DNA from: Bacteroidota bacterium
GTDB taxonomy: Bacteria; Bacteroidota; Bacteroidia; Sphingobacteriales; Sphingobacteriaceae
DNA: 44,686 nucleotides
NCBI GenBank assembly: GCA_013286565.1
Contig: JABDFM010000022.1
Coordinates: 1-44,686 of the forward strand
Direction of reading: 5' to 3'
The notes beneath the pieces were generated by a model, which had not been told where the DNA came from, made no database searches, and saw only the letters and a program-made list of their open reading frames with translations. The translations under genes were made by a program, and so were the position numbers. How positions within the stretch are numbered: position 1 is the stretch's first letter; each line of letters begins with the position of its first letter. This document shows positions 36,011 to 44,686 of the stretch, one piece after another.

Positions 36011-36181
36011 TTACTTTTCTGAAGCCCATTTCCTGATCAGCGTCTTACTGAAAGCACGGGCCTCATCAACAGAAAATGTTTTTTCCGGCTTCCATTTTAA
36101 AGCGGCTTTTCTTTGCAGCTCCTGGTAATTTTCTTCAGGCACAAGCACATATTTCTTATTGTCTATTGTGAGATGTGTCAT
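36011..36181 (-). CDS. Small antitoxin-like protein, orphan
   Basis: The ATG at 36181 gives 56 residues: MTHLTIDNKKYVLVPEENYQ, then a helix and a basic tail (FSKTLIRKWASEK). The strand-then-helix IDNKKYVLVPEENYQELQRK is like Phd/RelB-type antitoxin N-termini common in Bacteroidota. No toxin gene lies beside it, and a dispersed repeat arm abuts its 3' end (about 35965-36007). It may be a remnant of a lost pair. Confidence 0.5.
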   Translation of the reverse strand: MTHLTIDNKKYVLVPEENYQELQRKAALKWKPEKTFSVDEARAFSKTLIRKWASEK

Positions 36182-36418
36182 AACTGCTAATTTATAATGA
36201 TGATAGCTAAATAGTTTGCTACTATAACAAAAATACAAAAATTTATATAAAGGTTATATTGCCCAACTACCTATTATCAGGCAATTAATAACATTTTCAA
36301 CCTCTATACGTTTAATAAAAAAAATAAGCAGATCAACATTAACAATCTGCATGTTCTTCGCAAGGTGCTTTTAAGCAGGGTATAAACTTGTCGATTATTC
36401 TAAGTTTAAAGCATTTAA

Positions 36419-38956
36419 ATGAAGCACACTCTTTGGCTAATTATTTTATTTTTCTCTCTTACATCCGAAGCGCAAAATACAATTGTAAGCGGTGCGATAA
36501 CTGATGCCCGAACCAATCAACCGTTGCCATTTGTGTCGGTATCATTTCCCGGTACATCAATTGGTGTAAATAGTGATAGCAATGGTAAATATTCTATAAC
36601 CACTGGTAAAACCTATACCCAGCTAAAATTCTCATTTGTGGGTTATAGACCTGTTATAAGAACCATTTTAGCAGGTAAAGAGCAGGTAATCAACGTTAAA
36701 ATGCAAGCCGACGTACAAACATTGGCAACGGTAAACATCCACGCGGGAAAAAAGAAACGCTATACCAATAGAGATAACCCCGCAGTTGAATTGATCCGGC
36801 AGGTAATTGCCCACAAGGATTCAAACCGTATGCAAGCCTATGACTACATCGAATATCAGCAATACGAAAAACTGCAATTCTCGTTTATTAACCCCGCGCC
36901 GAAACTGGCTACGAGTAAAACCTATCATAAATATAAGTTTCTGTTAGATAACCGAGACACCACCAATTTACCAGGCAAATCCTTGCTCCCGGTTTATTTG
37001 GAAGAAAAGCTGACACAAAGCTATTATCGAAAAAATCCCGAAAAAACTAAAAAGATCGTCGAGGGTGAGAAGAAAGTAAATATTATAAATTTTATTGATG
37101 AGGAAGGCGTTAACAATTACCTCAACAGGATGTATAACGAGGTGGACATCTACTCCAACAATATTTTTTTGATGACCAACCAGTTTTTAAGCCCTATCGC
37201 GGATGGCGCACCATCGTTCTACAAGTTCTTTATTACCGATACCATTGAGGTCGACCATAAAAAAATGGTGGAGCTGAGCTTTACCCCGCGTAATGGGAAC
37301 GATATGTTATTCGAGGGCCTCATTTTCATCACACTCGACGGGCGATATGCCGTACAAAAAGCAAGGCTCTCCATCAATAAAAACATTAACCTTAACTGGG
37401 TGCGTGGTATGTCGGTCGACCTGAGTTATGAGAAGAATCCCGATGGTCGGTATCATTTAAGCAAAAGCGAAATGAAGGCTGATTTCGGTCTTAACAAAAA
37501 TGGGAATAAAGGCATTTTTGGCGACAGAACCATTACCTACAACAACTATTTGATCAATACACCGAGGGCTGATAGCGTATATGCGGGCGAAAATATTGTG
37601 ATCGGTAAAGCAGCGATGCAGCAAAGCGAACAGTTTTGGTCGGATAGTCGTGGGCGCGATACGCTGACAGGTGTGGAATCACGTGCGTACAAAAATATCG
37701 ACAGCCTGCAAACCATCCCCTCCTACAAACGCGCGATGGATCTCATCAATACGCTTACCGGGGGTTTTAAGTCATTCGGCCCGGTTGAGGTTGGTCCCTG
37801 GGGTACTTTTTATAGTTTTAACCCGCTGGAAGGCTCGCGGTTTCGCCTCGGGGGGCGTACCACACCCAGTTTTAACACACATTGGTACCTGGAAACCTAT
37901 GGTGCTTACGGAACAAAAGATAAGCAGTTTAAATACTTGTTTAGCGCCGCTTATGCGCTGAATAATAAGTCGATCTACACTTTTCCAAACAACTATATAA
38001 AAGCAACTATACAAAGCGATACCAAAATACCTGGCGAGGAGTTGGCTTTTGAACAGGCGGATAATTTCTTCTTATCGTTTACACGCGGGGTTAATAACAA
38101 GTTCCTTTACAATAAATATTACAAGTTTGATTATGTGAACGAATTCGAAAATCACTTTTCTTATGCGTTCGAATTTAAAAACTGGCGGCAAACACCGGCT
38201 GGATCCTTAAGCTTTACCAACCAGGTGGATGGCGTGCCGAATAATGTCCCCAACCTCACCACTACAGAATTCTCCCTAAACCTACGCTATGCCCCGCACG
38301 AGCAATTGGTACAAGGCAAACTTTACCGCATTATTATCCCCAGCAAGTACCCCATCCTTACCTTTGATTACCGGCAAGGTGTAAAAGGGCTTTTTGGGGG
38401 CGAAACCAATTATCAAAACCTGTTTATGCGGGTTGATAAACGTTTCTACCTTTCGCAGCTGGGTTATGCTGATGTTGCCGTTGAGGGCAATTACCTGTTT
38501 GGGCAGGTGCCTTTCCCGCTGTTGACCATTCACCAGGCTAACCAAACCTATGAGTTTGACTACGACTCCTATAACCTCATGAACTTTTTAGAGTTTGTGA
38601 GCGACCACTATGCCAGCGTAAAAGTCGACTATTGCTTAAATGGTTTTATTTTGAACAAAATACCGCTGTTCAAAAAGCTGAAATGGCGCGAATATATTTC
38701 CTTTAAAGCCTTGTATGGTGGCTTGCGCGATGAAAATAACCCCGCGCTTAACCCATCATTACTCCAATTCCCGACCGGTACAAACGGCGTACCTGAAACT
38801 TTTACCCTCAACAACGGCCCTTATGCCGAAGGCGGTGTAGGCATCGGCAATATCTTCAAGATCTTCCGCGTTGACCTGGTCGACCGCTTTAGTTACCTCA
38901 ATAATCCTAATACCAGCAGATTGGGAATAAGGGCAAGTGCTTTGTTTGATTTTTGA
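36419..38956 (+). CDS. DUF5686/CarboxypepD_reg-like outer-membrane protein
   Basis: An 845-residue protein with a signal peptide (MKHTLWLIILFFSLTSEAQ), an N-terminal CarboxypepD_reg-like beta-sandwich (VSGAITDARTNQPLPFVSVS, GKYSIT, FSFVGYRPVI) and a long DUF5686 region whose second half is a predicted outer-membrane barrel ending in Phe (LGIRASALFDF). There is no TonB-plug domain. The family is common in Bacteroidota; its role is unknown. It is monocistronic. The AT-rich 237 bases upstream hold the promoter, which I cannot place. Confidence 0.88.
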   Translation: MKHTLWLIILFFSLTSEAQNTIVSGAITDARTNQPLPFVSVSFPGTSIGVNSDSNGKYSITTGKTYTQLKFSFVGYRPVIRTILAGKEQVINVKMQADVQTLATVNIHAGKKKRYTNRDNPAVELIRQVIAHKDSNRMQAYDYIEYQQYEKLQFSFINPAPKLATSKTYHKYKFLLDNRDTTNLPGKSLLPVYLEEKLTQSYYRKNPEKTKKIVEGEKKVNIINFIDEEGVNNYLNRMYNEVDIYSNNIFLMTNQFLSPIADGAPSFYKFFITDTIEVDHKKMVELSFTPRNGNDMLFEGLIFITLDGRYAVQKARLSINKNINLNWVRGMSVDLSYEKNPDGRYHLSKSEMKADFGLNKNGNKGIFGDRTITYNNYLINTPRADSVYAGENIVIGKAAMQQSEQFWSDSRGRDTLTGVESRAYKNIDSLQTIPSYKRAMDLINTLTGGFKSFGPVEVGPWGTFYSFNPLEGSRFRLGGRTTPSFNTHWYLETYGAYGTKDKQFKYLFSAAYALNNKSIYTFPNNYIKATIQSDTKIPGEELAFEQADNFFLSFTRGVNNKFLYNKYYKFDYVNEFENHFSYAFEFKNWRQTPAGSLSFTNQVDGVPNNVPNLTTTEFSLNLRYAPHEQLVQGKLYRIIIPSKYPILTFDYRQGVKGLFGGETNYQNLFMRVDKRFYLSQLGYADVAVEGNYLFGQVPFPLLTIHQANQTYEFDYDSYNLMNFLEFVSDHYASVKVDYCLNGFILNKIPLFKKLKWREYISFKALYGGLRDENNPALNPSLLQFPTGTNGVPETFTLNNGPYAEGGVGIGNIFKIFRVDLVDRFSYLNNPNTSRLGIRASALFDF

Positions 38957-39301
38957 GTGGGGCGAGGCGATACGCGGATGGCGGTTGGTGGTGTAAGAAT
39001 TCTTTTTGAAAAGCAGGGGCAGTGGTTCTTAGGTTGCGATAGCCCCGCTATGCTATCGGGTTTAGGTTAGGCAGGGCAGTGCTGGAAATGATTATCGCCG
39101 TTATCTGAATTAATTTCTATCTTAAATTAGGGTGTTTTCACGGGTTGATTGCAACAAAATTTAGTTTAATATTGGTATGTATTTTATCATGTTGGGGCAT
39201 ATTAAATTTCCTTGCAAGTCCTGTATTTTCTGTAATTATATTTAACTTAGAGAATGGTGTATTTGAGTACCTTTATTGCCATAAAATTGTTTAAAAAATA
39301 G
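38957..39301. repeat. Intergenic region with left copy of a dispersed repeat
   Basis: At 39035-39092 a repeat contains GATAGCCCCGCTATGCTATC (a palindrome) and GCTATCGGGTTTAGGT (39052-39067). The exact complement of the latter occurs at 44150-44165, beyond the three-gene operon. The remaining ~200 bases up to 39301 are AT-rich and should hold the promoter of the methyltransferase operon; no confident box was placed. Confidence 0.7.
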
Positions 39302-40495
39302 ATGGAAACAGAGGAAATAGACATTATTGAAGCCAAGATCCCGCACTTGCTTAAATACATGGGATCAAAAAGAGAAATTATAGGTTTTGTAGTAGATGCT
39401 ATTAAATCGTTGGACGTAAAAAGTACTTGGGTATGCGATTTATTTGCGGGAACCGGTGTTGTGTCTGGGTCATTAAAAAGTTCTTATAATATTCATGCAA
39501 ATGATATTCAAGCCTACTCTGCTATTCTATCTCATACTTATCTATCAAATTTAAAAGGCACTATTAAACCTAATGAGATTGATATTATTAAATTAAAAAC
39601 TAATGAACTAGTTAATGAATTTCTAAATAGCAATCCACAACTATCCTTTAATTACGATGCTGCTAATACTCTGGAAACTTTTATAAAAACGGAAGAAAAA
39701 CAACAGGCTTTAATAGACAAGGACTTTAAAATAGGGTTTCACTTATTCGCAAAAAATTATTCAGGAACCTATTGGTCTTATAACCAATGTGTTTGGATAG
39801 ATTCCTTACGGGCTGTTGCTGAGCAATATAAAGGCAAACCGGAATATTATGCAATACTTTCTTCCTTAATATTTGCAATGTCATATGCTTCTCAAAGTAC
39901 AGGGCACTATGCCCAATATAGGGATGCTACAAACGATAATATGCTTGACATTTTAAGTTACCGCAAAAGAGATATTTGGAGCTATTTTGAAAAAAAATTC
40001 AGGGAGCTAACCTTAGTCCTGAATGGTGATGCCTCGAAAGAATACAAGATTACCACTTTAGATTATCTCGATTGCCTAAGAATTTTGGAAGAGGGCTCAA
40101 TCGTTTATGCTGACCCACCTTATCAATCCGTTCACTATTCGCGTTTTTATCATGCTCTTGAAACGTTAGTTAGATACGACTATCCCAAAGTATTGCATAA
40201 AGGCAGATATAGAGATGATCGTCATCAATCGCCATTTTGTAAAAAAACAACAGTATATAATGCCTTTATTTCGCTTTTTGAAGCTATAAAAAAAGCAAAT
40301 TCCCACTTGGTACTAAGTTATAGTGATAGTGGCATGATTACACTGAAAGAAATAGAAGAACTTGCAAATAACATTTTCAAAGAAGATTATACCTACAAAC
40401 CTCTTGAAAAAGACCACATACACAGCACTATGGGAAGAAGTGATGAAAGGCAACAAGATGTTAAAGAGTATATTCTGTTATTCCAGAAAAAGTAA
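39302..40495 (+). CDS. D12-class DNA adenine-N6 methyltransferase
   Basis: The 397-residue protein starts with LLKYMGSKREI, typical of MethyltransfD12 (Dam/DpnM class), has AdoMet motif I DLFAGTG (46-52) and catalytic motif IV DPPY (271-274), in the alpha-class order. It should methylate adenine N6 in a specific site; the specificity is not readable. It is longer than Dam (~270 residues), with an extra stretch around 90-180 that may be the recognition domain. It is the first gene of an AT-rich three-gene operon; its TAA overlaps the next ATG by one base (TAATG). A classical cognate restriction enzyme is not evident. Confidence 0.85.
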   Translation: METEEIDIIEAKIPHLLKYMGSKREIIGFVVDAIKSLDVKSTWVCDLFAGTGVVSGSLKSSYNIHANDIQAYSAILSHTYLSNLKGTIKPNEIDIIKLKTNELVNEFLNSNPQLSFNYDAANTLETFIKTEEKQQALIDKDFKIGFHLFAKNYSGTYWSYNQCVWIDSLRAVAEQYKGKPEYYAILSSLIFAMSYASQSTGHYAQYRDATNDNMLDILSYRKRDIWSYFEKKFRELTLVLNGDASKEYKITTLDYLDCLRILEEGSIVYADPPYQSVHYSRFYHALETLVRYDYPKVLHKGRYRDDRHQSPFCKKTTVYNAFISLFEAIKKANSHLVLSYSDSGMITLKEIEELANNIFKEDYTYKPLEKDHIHSTMGRSDERQQDVKEYILLFQKK

Positions 40496-42678
40496 TGACA
40501 TCAAATCCTGATTTATCGGTTTTAAAAACCTCTTGGACTAAATACGATATTGTTCAAGTTATCAATATGGTTGCTAATAACGAAATTGAAAAATATATAA
40601 GTAAACAAAAATATATTGATGAGCCCATACTCAGGAGCTTTTTAGGAATAAAATCACTATCCGAACCGATTCCGGATTATTGGAAAGAAATTTACAAATA
40701 TCCTAATCAGATACGCTTATTTGCCTTAGTAACTACTCTTTTCACGCATTATCAAAATATAATAGATTTTGGCGAAAAATATGGCAAGGAAAATATGGGG
40801 GGCTTGTATATTGTTGAGGATGGTAAACGTGCCACAAATGTTCGTAGTGCGCTAGTTGAAGGTGAAGCCGCATTAAGAAAATATAGACGTCAACCTCAAG
40901 TGCCGTACAATTTTTCGAAGTTATTCTCAAATGGAAAAGTGGGATTGCTGTTTAAATCAGTTTTAAAAGAACGATTACATAGGATAGGATTTAATATTAG
41001 CGCAGAAGAAGAATTTTATAAAAAGAGTCTAGGCTTAAATTTTCATAAAACTTTAAGCCTGACAGTGGATCAGTATCGGAGATGGCTAAACGGATCGGAT
41101 CTTGAATCTAATTTTAATGATTTGGAACCCGTCAACCCGGCTTTTAAAAATTATAGAGAGATATCCGGATTAAAAGTAAAACAATGGCTAAACGAATGGA
41201 ATGAAATAGATTTTACTGGAACTACTCGTCAAGAACCGCCGCACCACTTCGTTATATTTAATATAGATGCCAGATTATTAAAAAGGCTCTCTGATGTACA
41301 TCGTCGAAAAGCAGATAAAGCTAGAACGGATGATGGTGCTGTGCAACGCAAACAATCAAGTAAACGATCTGAAGAAATAGAAAAATATGTTCACGGTGGT
41401 TTTCCCTGGTCAACTCTTAAAGAAAATCAACAAAACTCAATTGAATATCAGAATCTAAAAATGCCGGGGATTCTACCTACAGCTATTATTGCGAACATAT
41501 TAGGTCCGGGTCAAAAAAGGAATAATAATACAATTAATAATAATGATTTAATACGAATAGAGGAGGTTCCAAAAACAAATTTTGTAAAAATACATATTCC
41601 AGATTCCATATTTGAAGATGATTGGAATCCAGAACTATTACCAATTGAAATTATCGATGGTCAACATAGATTATTAGCATTTGATGATTATGAAGTTTTA
41701 GATGGTGATTATGAATTGCCAGTTGTCGCATATTATAATCTAGATTTAACTTGGCAAGCTTATTTGTTTTATACAATTAATATAAAACCTGTAAAAATTA
41801 ATACAAGTCTAGGATTTGATCTCTACCCTTTGTTACGAACACAAGAATGGTTAGAAAAGTCAAGAGATACTTTATTAGTGTATAGAGAAACGAGAGCTCA
41901 GGAATTAGTAGAGGCTCTATGGATTTATAAAGAAAGTCCGTGGCATAATCGCATAAATATGTTAGGTGAAGCAGGTGGGCCAACAATCAGCCAAGCCGCA
42001 TTTATTAGAGCCTTAACAAGTTCATTCCTAAAATCAGGTAAAGAAAGTAGTTATTCCATGGGAGGGCTATTTGGGGATATTCTCGATAATAAAAACAACC
42101 AAGTAGTCAACTGGAATAGATCTCAACAAGCTGGTTTCCTTGTACTACTTTGGGAGTTAATTGAAAAAGCTATTGCAAACTGTAAATATGAATGGGCTAT
42201 AAGTTTGCGAACTGAAAGCCAACATGACAACATAATCACTCCTAGATTAGATCAAGCTTTTGCAGGAAAAAATTCACTGTTATCTAGAGATCAAGGCGTT
42301 AGAGGCATATCCATGTTCGCGAATGATTTTTTTTATGCTTTAGCAAATTCTGAAGATTGGGATCTGAATGACTTTTATTGGGATGAAGAACTTGATGAAA
42401 AAAAGATCGAAATATATAGCATAGAAGAAGCAATAAAAATATTCGCAGAGGATAAAATATTTGACGTATTGGAAAGACTCGCTGAATTGATAGCAAAATT
42501 TGATTGGAGAACTACATCGGCTGAATTTGACGGGAACGAAGAACTAAGAAATAAGCAAGCATTGTACAAAGGTAGCTCAGGTTACAAGGAAATATGGAAA
42601 GGCTTGATTAAAATTTTTCTTGAATCAAACGATCCTGAATTAATTAAATTCACATTGTTGGTTGCAGAAAAAGCATAA
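40495..42678 (+). CDS. DGQHR-motif protein (DndB/DpdB-like, ParB-related fold)
   Basis: The 727-residue protein carries the motif DGQHR (388-392) in PIEIIDGQHRLLAFDDYEV, preceded by KRSEEIEKYVHGGFPWSTL (290-308) and GILPTAIIANILG. This is the arrangement of DGQHR-domain proteins, which include DndB of phosphorothioation systems and DpdB of 7-deazapurine systems, and share a ParB/sulfiredoxin-like core. It is about twice the usual DndB length, with an extra ~280-residue N-terminal region (helical, charged) and a long C-terminal helical region. Family members bind DNA or regulate modification genes; some may act enzymatically. One-base TAATG overlaps with both neighbours imply coupled translation. 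Confidence 0.75.
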   Translation: MTSNPDLSVLKTSWTKYDIVQVINMVANNEIEKYISKQKYIDEPILRSFLGIKSLSEPIPDYWKEIYKYPNQIRLFALVTTLFTHYQNIIDFGEKYGKENMGGLYIVEDGKRATNVRSALVEGEAALRKYRRQPQVPYNFSKLFSNGKVGLLFKSVLKERLHRIGFNISAEEEFYKKSLGLNFHKTLSLTVDQYRRWLNGSDLESNFNDLEPVNPAFKNYREISGLKVKQWLNEWNEIDFTGTTRQEPPHHFVIFNIDARLLKRLSDVHRRKADKARTDDGAVQRKQSSKRSEEIEKYVHGGFPWSTLKENQQNSIEYQNLKMPGILPTAIIANILGPGQKRNNNTINNNDLIRIEEVPKTNFVKIHIPDSIFEDDWNPELLPIEIIDGQHRLLAFDDYEVLDGDYELPVVAYYNLDLTWQAYLFYTINIKPVKINTSLGFDLYPLLRTQEWLEKSRDTLLVYRETRAQELVEALWIYKESPWHNRINMLGEAGGPTISQAAFIRALTSSFLKSGKESSYSMGGLFGDILDNKNNQVVNWNRSQQAGFLVLLWELIEKAIANCKYEWAISLRTESQHDNIITPRLDQAFAGKNSLLSRDQGVRGISMFANDFFYALANSEDWDLNDFYWDEELDEKKIEIYSIEEAIKIFAEDKIFDVLERLAELIAKFDWRTTSAEFDGNEELRNKQALYKGSSGYKEIWKGLIKIFLESNDPELIKFTLLVAEKA

Positions 42679-44033
42679 TGGATACTCAGTCATTTATAGC
42701 TAGTGCATCATCACAAAATATCAAAGCTGCACTTCTTGATCTAAAAGCCAATTTTTTTAATCAAGGTGAATTAACAGATTCTTTTAATCCACTCCTATTA
42801 AATTCAATCGAAGCATTAGAGTATTACGATAAAGGTCCCAATCATCACGCGACTAATAATAGCTATCTAATAAATTATAGTGATGCTTCAACGTATTTAG
42901 CATCTTCAACGCTTCTACATAATTTTGATGGCTGGTCGTATTTGTCGAATGCATTAGATTCATTAGTCAAAGGTGATATAGGCGTCTGTGTTCATCTGGC
43001 TTATTATGCAGAGTTAAGAGCAACAATGGCTTTTTTAGCATCTCAAGGCATTGGTGTATTTAATGATAGACATTTGATCCTCAAAGCCAATAATTCCTTT
43101 CTTGTTCAAGGTGGCTTATCAGGTACCCATATTTTCGTTTGGAATGCTATTAAAGAATGGTCTATCTCCCCATCTATAGACGGTCTGAATTTGTTAAAAA
43201 TTTTCTCTGCACAAGGAATTTCATTTGACAAATGGATACTGAATTTCCATCCGCGTGTGACACTCGGGATGAGTGGCAATATAGTACACGAGTGGCTAAG
43301 AGATTGGAACTTTGATGTCCAGGCATTTAGGAACGACAAGGGGTTAAGAGGAGAAGTTAGCTATCGCCCGCAACGGTTAAGTGGGTTTTCTAACTTAGGG
43401 TTAAATGAAATTGTGGATCGAATTGAAGATTTTTGGAGAATTGTTGAACCTAGTGGTAATTATCAATTTGAAATATTAGACAAATATTTATTGGCATCAC
43501 TATTAAAAAGACTATATGATAGCTTGGTTAAAGATTATAATATAATTGATTCATTTGAGTCATTGGTAGAGAAAAATATTGAAAATCTCGGCTTATCTTT
43601 AAATCAATCACTCATTAATATCCTTACGGGGACTGTAGAAAATAGGATATTACTTGAATCTAAAAAACCATCATTCGATTCAAACGGTGATATTAATCCG
43701 TTCTCAATTTTGGCGCGAGCTACTTTAATGTTAAGATTGTCGACAGGAGTAAATTCAGAATTATTTAGAGAAGCAAATGTAAAACAAACTGATCTTAATT
43801 TTTGGTTTGATCGATTTGGCATATCAAATGGCTTTTGGAAACCAGCCAATTGTCCAGATAATTTTTCTAAATTATGGCTGTCAGTAGAAGAAAACATTGT
43901 AGAGCTGAAGGACACAATAGCTGAAATAACGGGCCCAATCGATTTAGAGACGCTAAATGAAAGAATCTCCTACCCATTAACTATTTTAAAACAATATCAT
44001 CGTGCCGGACTTTGGGGTCTAAATCTGAATTAA
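42678..44033 (+). CDS. Unknown protein, third gene of methyltransferase/DGQHR operon
   Basis: The 451-residue product is soluble and mainly helical. No family is recognised. Conspicuous stretches that may be conserved are AYYAELRATMAFLASQGIGV (near 110-130), FNDRH, NFHPRVTLGMSGNIVHEWL and EVSYRPQRLSGF. I see no PD-(D/E)xK, HNH, Walker or HEPN Rx4-6H motif. It is joined to the DGQHR gene by a TAATG overlap, which implies a joint role, and shares its AT-rich composition. It might be the effector of a modification or defence system, but that is inference from position only. Confidence 0.65.
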   Translation: MDTQSFIASASSQNIKAALLDLKANFFNQGELTDSFNPLLLNSIEALEYYDKGPNHHATNNSYLINYSDASTYLASSTLLHNFDGWSYLSNALDSLVKGDIGVCVHLAYYAELRATMAFLASQGIGVFNDRHLILKANNSFLVQGGLSGTHIFVWNAIKEWSISPSIDGLNLLKIFSAQGISFDKWILNFHPRVTLGMSGNIVHEWLRDWNFDVQAFRNDKGLRGEVSYRPQRLSGFSNLGLNEIVDRIEDFWRIVEPSGNYQFEILDKYLLASLLKRLYDSLVKDYNIIDSFESLVEKNIENLGLSLNQSLINILTGTVENRILLESKKPSFDSNGDINPFSILARATLMLRLSTGVNSELFREANVKQTDLNFWFDRFGISNGFWKPANCPDNFSKLWLSVEENIVELKDTIAEITGPIDLETLNERISYPLTILKQYHRAGLWGLNLN

Positions 44034-44400
44034 ATAAGCCTGACAAAATTACATCGTACTACTTTTTTACCCAATCTGGCGCGAGTATGCAGCGTAGGGC
44101 AGGGCGTGGCGTATTCGTGACCATTAATATTTCAGCACAAGCCCAACCCACCTAAACCCGATAGCAGCGGATATCGCGGTTTCAACAGGCTCACATATTT
44201 ATTTCAGGCTGCCACTTTTTTGACATATTAATCAATACTCAACAATATTAACTTTTAATACCGTTCCAAAGTGTTCCACATTCAGAAAATGGAACGCCCA
44301 GAAAATAGGACAGGGTATTTGGGTGCGTTATTGGAGTGATAACAGGATTTCGCGGGGCATTTAGGGGTTTCTACGGGATTTTACGGGGCGTTAGCGGGGT
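44034..44400. repeat. Intergenic region: right copy of the dispersed repeat and phased G tracts
   Basis: ACCTAAACCCGATAGC (44150-44165) is the exact inverted copy of 39052-39067, with similarity extending on both sides. Farther right, five G runs (44354-44357, 44364-44367, 44375-44377, 44385-44388, 44396-44399) recur every 10-11 bases in degenerate TT(T)nnCGGGG units. A short direct repeat GTTCCA occurs near 44265-44278, with the inverted TGGAAC near 44290. No gene is seen. Confidence 0.65.
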
Positions 44401-44401
44401 A

Positions 44402-44440
44402 TAAAAACAAGAAAGCCCTGTAGTTTCCTACAAGGCTTCT
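44402..44440 (-). terminator. Terminator of the rRNA operon
   Basis: On the minus strand AAGCCTTGTAG-GAAA-CTACAGGGCTT forms an 11-bp stem with one G-T pair and a GAAA tetraloop (44413-44438), followed by TTCTTGTTTTTAT. It lies directly downstream of 5S rRNA. Confidence 0.88.
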
Positions 44441-44446
44441 TAAAGA

Positions 44447-44557
<111 letters not shown>

Positions 44558-44686
44558 ATATTTTTAAGTTTGCAGTTTTGAGTTTGCAGTGGGCAGTTTT
44601 ACCTGCATACTGTTTACTACTCCTGTAAACTAAGACAAAATTGAAAGAAGTGATTGAAAAATTCGAGAAAACAACAGATCATTACA

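Noticed and set aside
36011..36181. Complete toxin-antitoxin pair
   Set aside because: No toxin-like reading frame lies on either side; only an antitoxin-like protein is present.
42678..44033. Third operon gene as a HEPN RNase or PD-(D/E)xK nuclease
   Set aside because: No Rx4-6H, PD-ExK or HNH motif can be seen; left as unknown.

Overview
The window looks like chromosomal DNA of a Bacteroidota bacterium, most likely family Sphingobacteriaceae (Mucilaginibacter/Pedobacter-like). The signs are a DUF5686/CarboxypepD_reg outer-membrane protein, Bacteroidota-type -7 boxes (TAnnTTTG) at several genes, weak Shine-Dalgarno sites, a B12-dependent fused IcmF mutase, and many short palindromic dispersed repeats between genes. 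The genus is inference; no 16S is present, only a 5S rRNA at the right edge.

Layout. 1-6.5 kb: the 3' end of a radical SAM gene, an acyltransferase, a frameshifted acetylxylan-esterase-like gene, an outer-membrane barrel-like protein and a large TPR protein. 6.7-8.6 kb: a minus-strand run of a YkuK-like RNase H-fold protein, a sulfurtransferase and a GNAT acetyltransferase. 8.8-10.9 kb: a cluster of hairpins beside a solo HUH/Y1 transposase, then two AT-rich orphan genes. 10.9-15.9 kb: ettA and clpC. 16-19.4 kb: small proteins (two paralogous GhoS-like proteins around a small lipoprotein) and AT-rich orphans. 19.5-27.3 kb: icmF carrying three in-frame repeat insertions, a TlpA-like thioredoxin, an aldo/keto reductase and an acyl-ACP desaturase. 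27.3-36 kb: an exopolysaccharide locus with a GH5 glucanase divergent from an operon of histidine kinase, BcsB-like protein, GT2 synthase with an N-terminal MshEN-like domain, and a polytopic membrane protein. 36.4-39 kb: a DUF5686 protein. 39.3-44.0 kb: an AT-rich three-gene operon (D12-class adenine methyltransferase, DGQHR-motif protein, unknown protein) with one-base TAATG overlaps, bracketed by inverted copies of a dispersed repeat. Right edge: the end of an rRNA operon on the minus strand.

The best candidate for an undescribed system is the methyltransferase/DGQHR/unknown operon (39302-44033), which I read as a possible DNA-modification or defence cassette. Second are the 87-bp palindromic elements that add 29 codons in frame to icmF, one copy of which also abuts the stop codon of ettA. 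Third is the transposase-associated family of hairpins whose stem sequences vary while pairing is kept. Fourth is the cellulose-synthase-like operon whose synthase has an N-terminal MshEN-like domain and no visible C-terminal PilZ domain. All assignments are by reading motifs; no database search or computation was run.
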